Shown here one piece after another: positions 26,640 through 34,720 of a stretch of DNA of 57,222 nucleotides (the first letter of the stretch is position 1; every line of letters begins with the position of its first letter). Location: the NCBI GenBank assembly GCA_025937895.1, contig JAICQL010000022.1, forward strand, positions 1 through 57,222. The letters are read 5' to 3'. The notes beneath the pieces are model-generated. The model searched no databases. It was not told where the DNA came from and saw only the letters and a program-made list of their open reading frames with translations. Position numbers and translations under genes: made by a program. The stretch comes from Polyangiaceae bacterium. GTDB taxonomy: Bacteria; Myxococcota_A; Polyangia; Polyangiales; Polyangiaceae.

Positions 26640-28790
26640 TCAGCGCCGCGGAATCACGCTCGTCGCGGACGGGCGAAGCTCCGCTGCAGCCTCGATCACG
26701 CGCCGCAGGGCCTTGGCGTCAAACGGCTTCTCCACGATCATGTTGGACAGGCGCTTGACGCTGTCGCTCAGCTCCTGGTTGAACAATCCGCCAGTGGCGA
26801 AAACGAATCGTGCCGCCAGCGCCTCGTCACGGGTGCGCACCTGACGATACAAATCCAGTCCGGACAGCCCTGGCATCATCACATCGCACAGCACCACGTC
26901 GTACTCCGTGTGCGCCAGCTTCTCCAGGGCGGCTCTGCCGTCGAGCGCGATGTCCACCTTGAATTGCCCCTCGAACACACGCTGAGCGGCGCGCGCCACC
27001 ATCAGCTCGTCGTCCACGATAAGCAGGCGCAGGCGCCGCAAGCTCGAAGGTGTCGCGTCCGAGGACGGTGCCTCGAGCTCCGTCTGCGATGCGCCCTGTG
27101 GCACTGCCATGGCCAGGAATACGCTGAAGCGGCTGCCCTTGCCGGCCTCACTGCTGACGTGGATGTGGCCGCCCATACCATGCACCAGGCGATGGCAGAT
27201 CGAGAGCCCGAGGCCCGTGCCTTCACCCGCGGGCTTGGTCGTGAAGAAGGGCTCGAAGACCTTGGGCAAGTGGGTGGCGGAAATGCCGGCGCCGGTGTCT
27301 GCGACGACGATCTCCACCTCGTCCCTGTCGCCCGCCGCGAGCTTGACCTCGACGGTGATCTGATTTTCATCCGGGGCACCCGGGGTGATCGACTGCGCGG
27401 CATTGGTGACCAGGTTCAGCATCACCTGCACCAAACGCGTCTCGTCTCCCAGCACCCTGGGCACCTCACTGAAGTGCCGCTGAATCTTGGCGCGATGACG
27501 CACCTCATCGAAGGCGAGCTTGAGCGCTGCGTCCACCGCGTTGCGCGCATCGATCGGCTTGAGCTCTTCCTCCGAGTCCATACGCGAGAGCGTCTTCAAG
27601 TCGCGAACGATGTCGCGCACGCGCCCCGCGCCCTCCAGCGCCTCGCGCAGCGCCATGCGCGACTCCTGGTCGATGGCCCGCTCCGCGGCGAACGACAGGT
27701 TGGACAGAATGTACGAGAGCGGGTTGTTAATCTCGTGCGCCACGCCGGCCGCCATCAAGCCCAGGCTGGCCATGTGCTCCGAGCGGGCCAGCTGATCTTG
27801 CAAGGTGCTGACCGAGCTGATGGTGCGGCGCAGGGTGCGATCGGCGTCGCGCAGGGCATCGCTCGCCTCCTTGCCGCTGGTCACGTCAATCAACGTGATC
27901 AACGCCGATGCCGGTAGCGCCCCGGGTGCGGACTGCGCCCTCAACTCACCGTCATTCAGCTGTGCATCGTTCAGCTGTGTATCCTTCAGCTGTGCATCGT
28001 TCAGCTGTGCATCGTTCAGCTGTGTATCGTTCAGCTGTCCATTGATCAGCTCACCAGCAAACGGACCGGCAGAGTCCGGCGCCACCGACACGAGCACCCA
28101 GCACACGCCGTCGGCGCGCGACAGGCCCAAGGTGACGTTGGGTTGGGGCTTGCCGTCGCGAAAGACGCGGGTCCACGGCAAGTCCTGATGGCGAATGGGC
28201 TGATTCTCCACGGAGAGCGGCTTGTGCGGCAGGCGCTCCACGTACGCGCGCCGCTGCGGATCGTATTCGAACTCGAAGAAGGCTCTCGCCAGCGCGTTTC
28301 GCGCCAGGATGGTGCCGTCGCGCGCGATGCGGCATGCACCGGTCGGTAGCTCATCCAGTCTGATGCGGTGCGGGTCCTGTGGGACTCCGGTGCCCGAGCG
28401 CCCCAGCGCCTCCAGCAGCTCGAGCACCAAATAGTCGCGCTGTGCCCAGGTCTGCACGCTCAGGCGCACCCGACTCTCGAGCGCGGAGCCCGAGCGACAG
28501 ACGAGCCACGTCTGCCACTCCAGCTGCTCTGCCTTGCGTACCGTGCGAACATGGCGGCGCCAGGCGGCAACCGAGCGCGCAAAGGGCTGGGCGACCTCCA
28601 GATCACTGAGCAGGACGCCATCGAGCCCACCCAGCTCGTAGCCCAGCAACGCGCACAGCTCCGGGTCAGCAGTGACGCAGCGCGGGGCCTTCACGTCCAG
28701 CAGGGCGAGCCCCAGCGCGTCGTGCCGCCGCAGCGTCTCCCAGCCGTCGCTGGAACCGATTGCCTCCGTGTCGCGCTGCGGGCTCGTCAA
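26640..28790 (-). CDS. Hybrid histidine kinase with PAS-like domain and receiver
   Basis: A 716-residue soluble signalling protein. The N-terminal part looks like one or two PAS-like modules (YELGGLDGVLLSDLE). A run of short QLND pentapeptides lies at about 249-278. Next come a HisKA H-box (GVAHEINNPLSYILSNL) and ATPase motifs (NLVTNAAQS, ADTGAGIS, GEGTGLGLSI). A receiver domain ends the protein (VDDELMVARAAQR, Asp in DVVLCDVMMPG, Lys in VEKPFD). It starts at a TTG with GGAGAG five bases upstream. No cognate regulator is beside it. Confidence 0.87.
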   Translation of the reverse strand: MTSPQRDTEAIGSSDGWETLRRHDALGLALLDVKAPRCVTADPELCALLGYELGGLDGVLLSDLEVAQPFARSVAAWRRHVRTVRKAEQLEWQTWLVCRSGSALESRVRLSVQTWAQRDYLVLELLEALGRSGTGVPQDPHRIRLDELPTGACRIARDGTILARNALARAFFEFEYDPQRRAYVERLPHKPLSVENQPIRHQDLPWTRVFRDGKPQPNVTLGLSRADGVCWVLVSVAPDSAGPFAGELINGQLNDTQLNDAQLNDAQLKDTQLNDAQLNDGELRAQSAPGALPASALITLIDVTSGKEASDALRDADRTLRRTISSVSTLQDQLARSEHMASLGLMAAGVAHEINNPLSYILSNLSFAAERAIDQESRMALREALEGAGRVRDIVRDLKTLSRMDSEEELKPIDARNAVDAALKLAFDEVRHRAKIQRHFSEVPRVLGDETRLVQVMLNLVTNAAQSITPGAPDENQITVEVKLAAGDRDEVEIVVADTGAGISATHLPKVFEPFFTTKPAGEGTGLGLSICHRLVHGMGGHIHVSSEAGKGSRFSVFLAMAVPQGASQTELEAPSSDATPSSLRRLRLLIVDDELMVARAAQRVFEGQFKVDIALDGRAALEKLAHTEYDVVLCDVMMPGLSGLDLYRQVRTRDEALAARFVFATGGLFNQELSDSVKRLSNMIVEKPFDAKALRRVIEAAAELRPSATSVIPRR
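27955..28044 (-). repeat. Six 15-bp tandem repeats inside the hybrid kinase gene
   Basis: Six units such as TTCAGCTGTGCATCG (plus strand) lie head to tail with a few changes, in frame with the gene. On the minus strand they encode QLND[A/T] pentads between the PAS-like part and the H-box. The unit length is a multiple of three, so copy changes would lengthen the linker without breaking the frame. Confidence 0.95.
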
Positions 28791-29020
28791 AGCATCTCTC
28801 CGATCCGCTCATGAGCGCGGGGCCAGAGCCGGCGCCGAGCGCAGTCGCTCTGCCGTTGCTGTGGCTGCGCTTGCTGTGGCTGCGCTTGCTGTGGCTGCGC
28901 TTGCTGCTCTTGCTGCTGGAGCACCCACTGCTCTGATGGCAGCGGCCCCTGATGCAACGACATGCCCGTGATTGCTGCGGGGACGGCCGGCGTTGGACAC
29001 GGCGCGGATCGCACTCTCAC
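28787..29020 (-). CDS. Possible small Gln-rich protein upstream of the kinase
   Basis: A 77-residue frame starting at a GTG (or an ATG at 28963) ends in a TGA that overlaps the kinase TTG start by the bases TTGA, a typical coupled junction. It includes a QPQQA repeat from the 15-bp units at 28856-28900. The composition is low-complexity and no signal peptide is seen. It could simply be an open frame, so confidence is low. Confidence 0.2.
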   Translation of the reverse strand: MRVRSAPCPTPAVPAAITGMSLHQGPLPSEQWVLQQQEQQAQPQQAQPQQAQPQQRQSDCARRRLWPRAHERIGEML

Positions 29021-29590
29021 TCCCTACCGTATACCAGAGCTCGCCGCGGGTTACACGCCTTCGCTCTTCCCTGCCGTCGATCCGCAATCCTCGATCCAAT
29101 CAGGGTGTCCTCCAATGTAGCCGTGTCCGCCATTCGTATCCGCGGTCGTGGCCCACATCTAACTTCTGCCACCAACTTCTGCCACATGGAGGCATGCCCT
29201 CCAGTGCAGCCAGACTGAGCGGATCATGTCCGACGGGCATCGATGCGGCAGCCGCGCGCCAGCGCAACGGAGCCGGGAGCGCGTCTGGAATACATGGGCC
29301 ACCGCCACGAAATGCGCAGCTCCGACGTGTAACGCGGGGTCTGAGCAGCTCGCAGCCACTCACCTCGCGAGCAGCGGATCACGAAATCCCGGCGAGAGCG
29401 CGATTTGGCTGATCGCAAGTGCGCGAGTATGTTGAAAGCCTACATCGTGTGCGAGCGCAGACCACATCGCTGGGCGCCGTACATCGCGTCGCTTGCCGTC
29501 GTACAGCTCGGGCCGCTCACGGAAGAAGCGTTGCTCGCGCAGTCACGGCACTGGCGTTCAACGTCATTATTGCGGTGCGAGGTCAGGCCA
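28791..29590. other. Region without a convincing gene
   Basis: Apart from the doubtful small frame and the 15-bp repeat near 28856, I find no gene or RNA. The sequence is less GC-rich than its surroundings and several frames are broken by stops. A short tandem (AACTTCTGCCAC twice, around 29163) is visible. Confidence 0.5.
28856..28900. repeat. Three 15-bp tandem repeats upstream of the kinase gene
   Basis: TTGCTGTGGCTGCGC occurs three times in a row, followed by a partial fourth (TTGCTGCTC). This is the third 15-bp tandem array in the window, all different in sequence. It lies just upstream of the hybrid kinase start. Confidence 0.9.
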
Positions 29591-30214
29591 TTACGGCAGG
29601 GCTGGAGCGCCGGCATCACCGCTCGCTGGAGTGCCGCAGTCACAGGGGCCATAACCGCGTCCATCGGACAGGCAAGCCTGTGCGCCTCGGCAAGCGGCAG
29701 GCCCCAGGCACAGCTGGGTAGCGCCGGGGATGCACAGCTGATCGGGCGCCAGCCGGGGTGTCGCCTCGACTGGTACTGGCTCCGGCGTGGACTCGAGCGG
29801 TGCGGGGCTTGGCGGGGCGTCGCCGCAAGCCACCACCAGCTCTCCCACCCAGTCTGGCCGCTGGTAGCGCGAGCCCGTGCTGCGCGGACCCGGCGCCGAG
29901 CTCACTCTGGGTGGCTCCACCGGTGCCCCTGCGCTCTGCAGGATCTGATACTCACCGCCGCACAGCTCGGCAGCCTTGCTGCGGCAGGCTTGAACCTCCG
30001 CGCGGCAGGTGATGCTGTAGATCTCGACGTTGGGCTGGTCGCTGGGCAAGCGGACAGCGCGCGCCTCCCGCGTGCAGCTGGTGCTCGGTAATGCCGCGCT
30101 CAGCGCCAGCAGCCAGAGACCGCTCACCCTCGCGCGCGTGCGCGCGGGGGCGCCGGCGTTCAGCGGCCGCTCGCCCGTGGTCCGTGTTCTGTGCGCGCAC
30201 CTCACCAACGGCAA
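29591..30214 (-). CDS. Cys-rich lipoprotein
   Basis: The start is a TTG or a GTG nine bases later. A signal segment (LWLLALSAALPSTSC) suggests lipidation. It is followed by VEIYSITCRAEVQACRSKAAELC, then a Pro-rich linker, and ends in a conserved-looking Cys motif (CIPGATQLCLGPAACRGAQ), a pattern I associate with myxobacterial surface proteins. The gene sits four bases after the upstream gene's stop, so both are probably in one transcript. Function unknown. Confidence 0.65.
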   Translation of the reverse strand: MPLVRCAHRTRTTGERPLNAGAPARTRARVSGLWLLALSAALPSTSCTREARAVRLPSDQPNVEIYSITCRAEVQACRSKAAELCGGEYQILQSAGAPVEPPRVSSAPGPRSTGSRYQRPDWVGELVVACGDAPPSPAPLESTPEPVPVEATPRLAPDQLCIPGATQLCLGPAACRGAQACLSDGRGYGPCDCGTPASGDAGAPALP

Positions 30215-30218
30215 ACCG

Positions 30219-31607
30219 TCAGGAGAATTGCGGCGAGCGCAGCACCGCCGTGGAGTCCCCCCCTGCGTGCTGGCTCTCCGCTTGATTGCTCAGGCGGCGC
30301 TCCGCGAACAGCAGCATGCTGATCAGGCCCTCCGCGTCGGCCGTCTGCAGGCTCTCCTGGTGGGGCATGTTGGGGTCGAGCAAGGAGATCAACGAGCTGA
30401 GCGCGATCCTGAGGTGCGTCTCGTTCGGGAAGGCGTCGCGCACGATGACGTACCGCGCGCTGTCGTCCGAGGCGTTGCTCAGCTCTGCGTACATCGACTC
30501 GATGGACAGCAAGATGGGCAACGTCAGCTCGGGGTGAGGCGCCGGCAGCCGATCGAGCCGGCGTAGCACCGAGCTCACGCGCTCCAGCTCGCTCGCGGCC
30601 TCGTCATAGTGACGCTCCTCCTCCTCGCGATGAGCCTTGATGTCGACCCGGGTCGAGACCTCGACCGCCACCGTCTCCTCCGAGTCCTCCGCCGACACGG
30701 GCACCAGCTCCTCCAGCTGATCCGTGCGTAGCCCGCCGGGCGGGCTCTGCTCCAGCCCGCGCTGCAGCTCCAGCAGAGACTCCGGTAGCAGGCTGGGGTC
30801 AAACCGGCCCGCCTTCGACGAGGGCGCCCGATTGCGACTGGGCGGCGGCGGAGGCAGGCGCCGCGGGCGCATCGACTCCTCGCCGTTGCTCCTGACGAAC
30901 TGCATCGGCCGCGCCAGGCGCCCGACGACCACCTCACTCCAGGTGTGCTCCAGCGGCACGTGATTCATCAGCGAGCGCAGCGGCACCGCCTCCAGCAGCT
31001 GCTCCTCCGTCAGGCGCTGGCCCTCACGCGCGCGGCTCAGCGCATGCTCGACCACGCGCTGCAGCTCGGTGCGCGGCAGACAGCTGGCGATGCGCTTGAA
31101 GCCGATGCCGTCCGCGATGTCCTGCAGGCGCAGCACGCCCTCCTGGATCGCCGACTCGAGCACGAAGGTGACGCGACGCACGAAGCGATCTCGCGCCTCG
31201 GGCTCGACGTTGTCGGACTTCCAGAACTCCACCTCGGTGAGGAAGGCCCAGAGCTGGGCGGCGTCGAAGTAGCGGACCCGATCATCCGGCGGGATCAGCG
31301 CCAGCACGCGCGCGGCGTCCGTCAGGCCTTCCTCCAGGGCGATGGCCAGATCCTCCGCGGCCGAGGCGGTGGTCTTGCGTGCGGCCAGGCGCTCGTTGAC
31401 CCGGGTCGTGGCAGTCAGCAAGCGCACCCGCAGCTGCTCGTCCGAGGCCAGGTTGTGCATCAACAGCCGCGGACCGAAGTGCCGCAGGAAGTCGCCCGGC
31501 GTGCGCCAGCCCTCGGCCAGCGCATAGTCGACTACCGAGGCCAGGAAGCGTTCACGAGCAGAGGGCAGGCTCGACTGGTACCGAGCCGCCGGGGCACTCG
31601 AAGTCAT
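30219..31607 (-). CDS. Hypothetical protein (about 460 aa, helical)
   Basis: Not recognised. The frame begins at ATG 31607 (a TTG at 31649 would add 14 residues). It is soluble and mostly helical with charged segments (EEGLTDAARVLALIPPDDRV, RTELQRVVEHALSRAREG), a Pro-rich linker (LPPPPPSRNRAP) and a second helical domain (LDRLPAPHPELTLPILLSIE). No catalytic or binding motif is evident. Probably expressed with the lipoprotein that follows it. Confidence 0.6.
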   Translation of the reverse strand: MTSSAPAARYQSSLPSARERFLASVVDYALAEGWRTPGDFLRHFGPRLLMHNLASDEQLRVRLLTATTRVNERLAARKTTASAAEDLAIALEEGLTDAARVLALIPPDDRVRYFDAAQLWAFLTEVEFWKSDNVEPEARDRFVRRVTFVLESAIQEGVLRLQDIADGIGFKRIASCLPRTELQRVVEHALSRAREGQRLTEEQLLEAVPLRSLMNHVPLEHTWSEVVVGRLARPMQFVRSNGEESMRPRRLPPPPPSRNRAPSSKAGRFDPSLLPESLLELQRGLEQSPPGGLRTDQLEELVPVSAEDSEETVAVEVSTRVDIKAHREEEERHYDEAASELERVSSVLRRLDRLPAPHPELTLPILLSIESMYAELSNASDDSARYVIVRDAFPNETHLRIALSSLISLLDPNMPHQESLQTADAEGLISMLLFAERRLSNQAESQHAGGDSTAVLRSPQFS

Positions 31608-31892
31608 CACCGGCCATGGTACTCGGCCTCTCGTCCCGAACAACGCCAATCCGCGGTTTCATCGGGCCAATTCGCAGGGGACTCGCGCCGTTCCGGCACT
31701 CCACGGCACCGCTCACCAGCACTGAGAAGCGGGCGATCCCATGCCGAACAGCGGCGGCTGAATGGCCGGGTGAGGCGAAACGGGCCGCCTAGGGTGGCCC
31801 GCGGGGGCGGCGGGCATTTGTTTGTCTCCTTCAGCGAGCACGGATCGTACTGTCGCTGCTTCAACCGACTTTGAAGAGGCAGGCAGAGGGCA

Positions 31893-32759
31893 GTGAGCAC
31901 GGAGCGCGGGCAGACAGTTCTGGTTCTGGAGGGAGGAGGCCTTCGGGGAGCGTTCGTGGCGGGGGCCCTGGCGGAGCTGGCGGAACCACCGGGCATGCGC
32001 TTCAGCCACGTCTTCGCCACCTCGGCGGGGGCGGCCTCGGCGGCGTATTTGATCGCAGGTCAGATCGAGCGTGCCCTGCAGATCTGGACCGATCGCACCC
32101 ACGGCGCACAGCTGATCTCGCCGCGCCACCTGCTCGCCGGGCGCGGCCTGATGGACATCGCCGGGCTCGTAAAGGTGTTTCAGGGTGAGCTGGGGCTGGA
32201 CGCAGCCAGCGTGCAGCGCTCTGCCACCCGGCTGCGCATCGCGGTCACCAACTGCAACACCGGCGCGGCCGATCACGTGGTGGCCACCGAGGCCAATCTG
32301 TTTCAGCTGCTCGAGGCCACCATGGCGCTGCCCGTCGTGTACGGCCGCGTGGTGCGCGTCCAGGGCGTGCCCTACATCGACGGCGGCATCGCCGACGCCA
32401 TCCCGCTCGCGCCCGCGCTGGCGCTGGAGCCCGAGCGCCTGATCGTGGTGTCGACTCGCCCGCACGGCTACCGCAAGAAGGTCAGCTCCTGGGTGGGCGG
32501 GCTGCTGCGCTATAATTACCGCGATTTTCCCGCGCTCTGGCCGGCGCTGCGCGATCGCCCGCAGATGTACAATCGCTCGATTGCGCAGCTGGAGGCGCTG
32601 GAGGGGCAGGGGCGAGTGCAGGTGATCCGCCCGGAGCGCGCGCTACCAGCGTCGCGCATGAGCCGCGATCGCGGGGTCATCCTGGAGACCCTGGCGCTCG
32701 GTCGGCAGGCAGCGCGCGCCTTTCTGTCGCGTGAGGCTCCCGCGGCGGGAGCGGCTTGA
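31893..32759 (+). CDS. Patatin-like phospholipase
   Basis: The 288-residue product has an oxyanion motif GGGLRGAF (14-21), the nucleophile Ser44 in ATSAGA (the usual first Gly of GxSxG is Ala) and the catalytic Asp163 in YIDGGIADAIP. These make a Ser-Asp dyad for acyl-ester hydrolysis, probably of phospholipids. It has no signal peptide, so it is cytoplasmic or membrane-associated. It begins at a GTG. Its stop codon is part of a palindrome shared with the converging kinase gene. Confidence 0.83.
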   Translation: MSTERGQTVLVLEGGGLRGAFVAGALAELAEPPGMRFSHVFATSAGAASAAYLIAGQIERALQIWTDRTHGAQLISPRHLLAGRGLMDIAGLVKVFQGELGLDAASVQRSATRLRIAVTNCNTGAADHVVATEANLFQLLEATMALPVVYGRVVRVQGVPYIDGGIADAIPLAPALALEPERLIVVSTRPHGYRKKVSSWVGGLLRYNYRDFPALWPALRDRPQMYNRSIAQLEALEGQGRVQVIRPERALPASRMSRDRGVILETLALGRQAARAFLSREAPAAGAA

Positions 32760-32773
32760 TCAGGACCTGATCA
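32736..32773. terminator. Hairpins at the junction of two converging genes
   Basis: GCTCCCG/CGGGAGC forms a short stem just before the patatin stop. TGATCAGG-A-CCTGATCA follows, in which both arms hold the stop codons of the two converging genes (TGA on each strand). Either hairpin may end transcription in both directions; no U tract is present. Confidence 0.45.
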
Positions 32774-34297
32774 GAGCCTGCCCGCCAGGAACGACAGCAC
32801 CACCAGCACCACCACCGCCAGCGCCATCAAGATCTGCCGCTTGCGCTCGTCGCGCGGCGAGCTGACGCTGCTGGCGCTGGGAGCCTCCTTGCCGGCGGAC
32901 GCGGGCGGGCGCACCAGCACGGGCTCGGGCTCGGACGGCGGCTTCTCGATGGGCAGCCCCAGATTGTGGTCATTGCTGCGCCGCGTGGCCTCGCGGTTGG
33001 TGTGCTCGGGCTCGGGCGCGATGCTGGGCTGCGTGTCGTTGGCGCTGACCACGGGGCGGTTGCGGCCCGTGCCGACATGGGCGCGCCCCGCGGAGGGCAC
33101 CGGCACCGTGGGCTGCTGGCGCAGCGCGGACGAGGCCTCGCGCGCGAGATCCTCCGGCAGCTGGATCAGGCCGCTGACCGCGGTCGGCAGCTCCCAGCTG
33201 TCTTCCCGATCTTCCTCATGGTCGCTCTCGCGCGGTGCAATGGCGGTCTGCGGCGAGAAGCGGTTGGCGTTGCGCAGCGCCTGGATCTGATCGCGAGCCT
33301 TGGGGTTGAGCCGCTCGTTCACCGCGCGCGCGATGTCGGTGTGCGTGATGATTTTGCCAGCCTTCGCCAGCCAGTCCTCCAGCGCCAGCCGCATCTCCTC
33401 GGCGCTCTGGTAGCGATCGTCCGCCTTGCGCGAGAGCGCCTTGATGACGATGCGCTCCAGCTTCTCCGGGTAGGTGGGCACCAGCTGGCGGGGCGCCTTG
33501 AAGTCGCCCTGCACGATCTTGGACATCACAGCGTGGGTGCCGCGCCCGAACGGGCGCAGGCCCAGGGTGGTCACGTACAGCACGCAGCCCATCGCGTACA
33601 CGTCCGAGCGATGGTCCACGCCCTTGCCCAGGATCTGCTCGGGCGAGATATAGGCGAACTTGCCCTTGATCTCACCCGTGCGCGTGCGCGAGTGGATCTG
33701 ATCGCGCGCCTTGGCGATGCCGAAGTCCGTGACTTTGACGTGCCCCTGCGACGACAGCAGGATGTTCTGCGGCGAGATGTCGCGATGCACGATGTTCATC
33801 GGCTCGCCCTCGGGGCCGACCGCCTGGTGCGCGGCGTGCAGGCCCGCGCAGGCATCCGCAATCACGCGTGCGGCGAGCGCGTAGCTGAAGGGCACGTACT
33901 GCGTGCGCTGCCGGATCAGCCCGGCGATGCTGTCACCCGGCACCCACTCCATGGCGATGAACACCACGTCCTGGTGCTGACCCAGCTCGAAGATCTCGCA
34001 CACGTTCGGGTGGTGCACCGCCGACGCGGCCGCCGCCTCGTCGATCAGCATGCGCCGGTACTCTTCGTCCGTGGCGTACTCCGGGCGCACGACCTTCAGC
34101 GCCACCGTGCGCGAGAAGCCGCCGCTCTCCGGTTTGGCAGCCCAGATCTGCGCCATGCCGCCGCTGGCCACCAGCGAGAGCAGGCGGTAGCGGCCCACCA
34201 TCCTTCCCGCGGACAGGATTTGCCCGCCACCTTCGGCCAGATCAGGCCTATGACCAGGCGCCCCGGTCATCCTAGAGCCCTCGCCCGGCGCATCCAT
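32771..34297 (-). CDS. Ser/Thr protein kinase with C-terminal membrane anchor
   Basis: A complete Hanks-type kinase domain occupies roughly residues 35-310: ASGGMAQIW for the Gly loop, VALKV with the ATP-binding Lys, HRDISPQN with catalytic Asp and DFGIA. A Pro/Glu-rich linker follows, and the last 20 residues are a membrane segment (LMALAVVVLVVLSFLAGRL), so the kinase is tail-anchored with the catalytic domain inside. It is divergent from a second kinase gene 424 bases away. Substrates unknown. Confidence 0.9.
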   Translation of the reverse strand: MDAPGEGSRMTGAPGHRPDLAEGGGQILSAGRMVGRYRLLSLVASGGMAQIWAAKPESGGFSRTVALKVVRPEYATDEEYRRMLIDEAAAASAVHHPNVCEIFELGQHQDVVFIAMEWVPGDSIAGLIRQRTQYVPFSYALAARVIADACAGLHAAHQAVGPEGEPMNIVHRDISPQNILLSSQGHVKVTDFGIAKARDQIHSRTRTGEIKGKFAYISPEQILGKGVDHRSDVYAMGCVLYVTTLGLRPFGRGTHAVMSKIVQGDFKAPRQLVPTYPEKLERIVIKALSRKADDRYQSAEEMRLALEDWLAKAGKIITHTDIARAVNERLNPKARDQIQALRNANRFSPQTAIAPRESDHEEDREDSWELPTAVSGLIQLPEDLAREASSALRQQPTVPVPSAGRAHVGTGRNRPVVSANDTQPSIAPEPEHTNREATRRSNDHNLGLPIEKPPSEPEPVLVRPPASAGKEAPSASSVSSPRDERKRQILMALAVVVLVVLSFLAGRL

Positions 34298-34720
34298 GTC
34301 TGGCCCATGCTCTCGCCCGAGCAGTTATCGTTGATCTGGTCAAGGCGCCTTACCGCAGTCTAGCAATCCGCTGCCGTACGAGGCGAAACGAATTGTCATT
34401 CCGAGTAAGAGCGACGATGGGAACGTTTTCGTTTAGCCCGGGAGCACACGATCCGGGCCACCTGACACGGATGGGTGGTGCGCCGGGGTAGGCAAGAGGT
34501 GGGCAAGCTAGCGCCGTGTGGGTGTGAGGCCGCGCGCCGGCATCTGCCCGTTTGACCCAGGCCGGTTCGGCGCGGCTCGACGGCGCTCTCGGCGCTGGTG
34601 CGAGCCCAGCCCAGAGTGTTGCATCAATGTCTCAGGGCTGCGGCGGTGAGCGCACTCATCAGCGTGGGGCCAGTGGCTCGGCTCTGGCACGCGCGGTACA
34701 CTTTTCAGCGAGTACATCTC
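34298..34720. other. Divergent promoter region between two kinase genes
   Basis: No gene is evident. It must hold the promoters of both kinases. It contains an inverted repeat, AAACGAA at 34386 and TTCGTTT at 34428, whose arms start 42 bases apart, in the only AT-richer stretch of the region. Confidence 0.45.
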
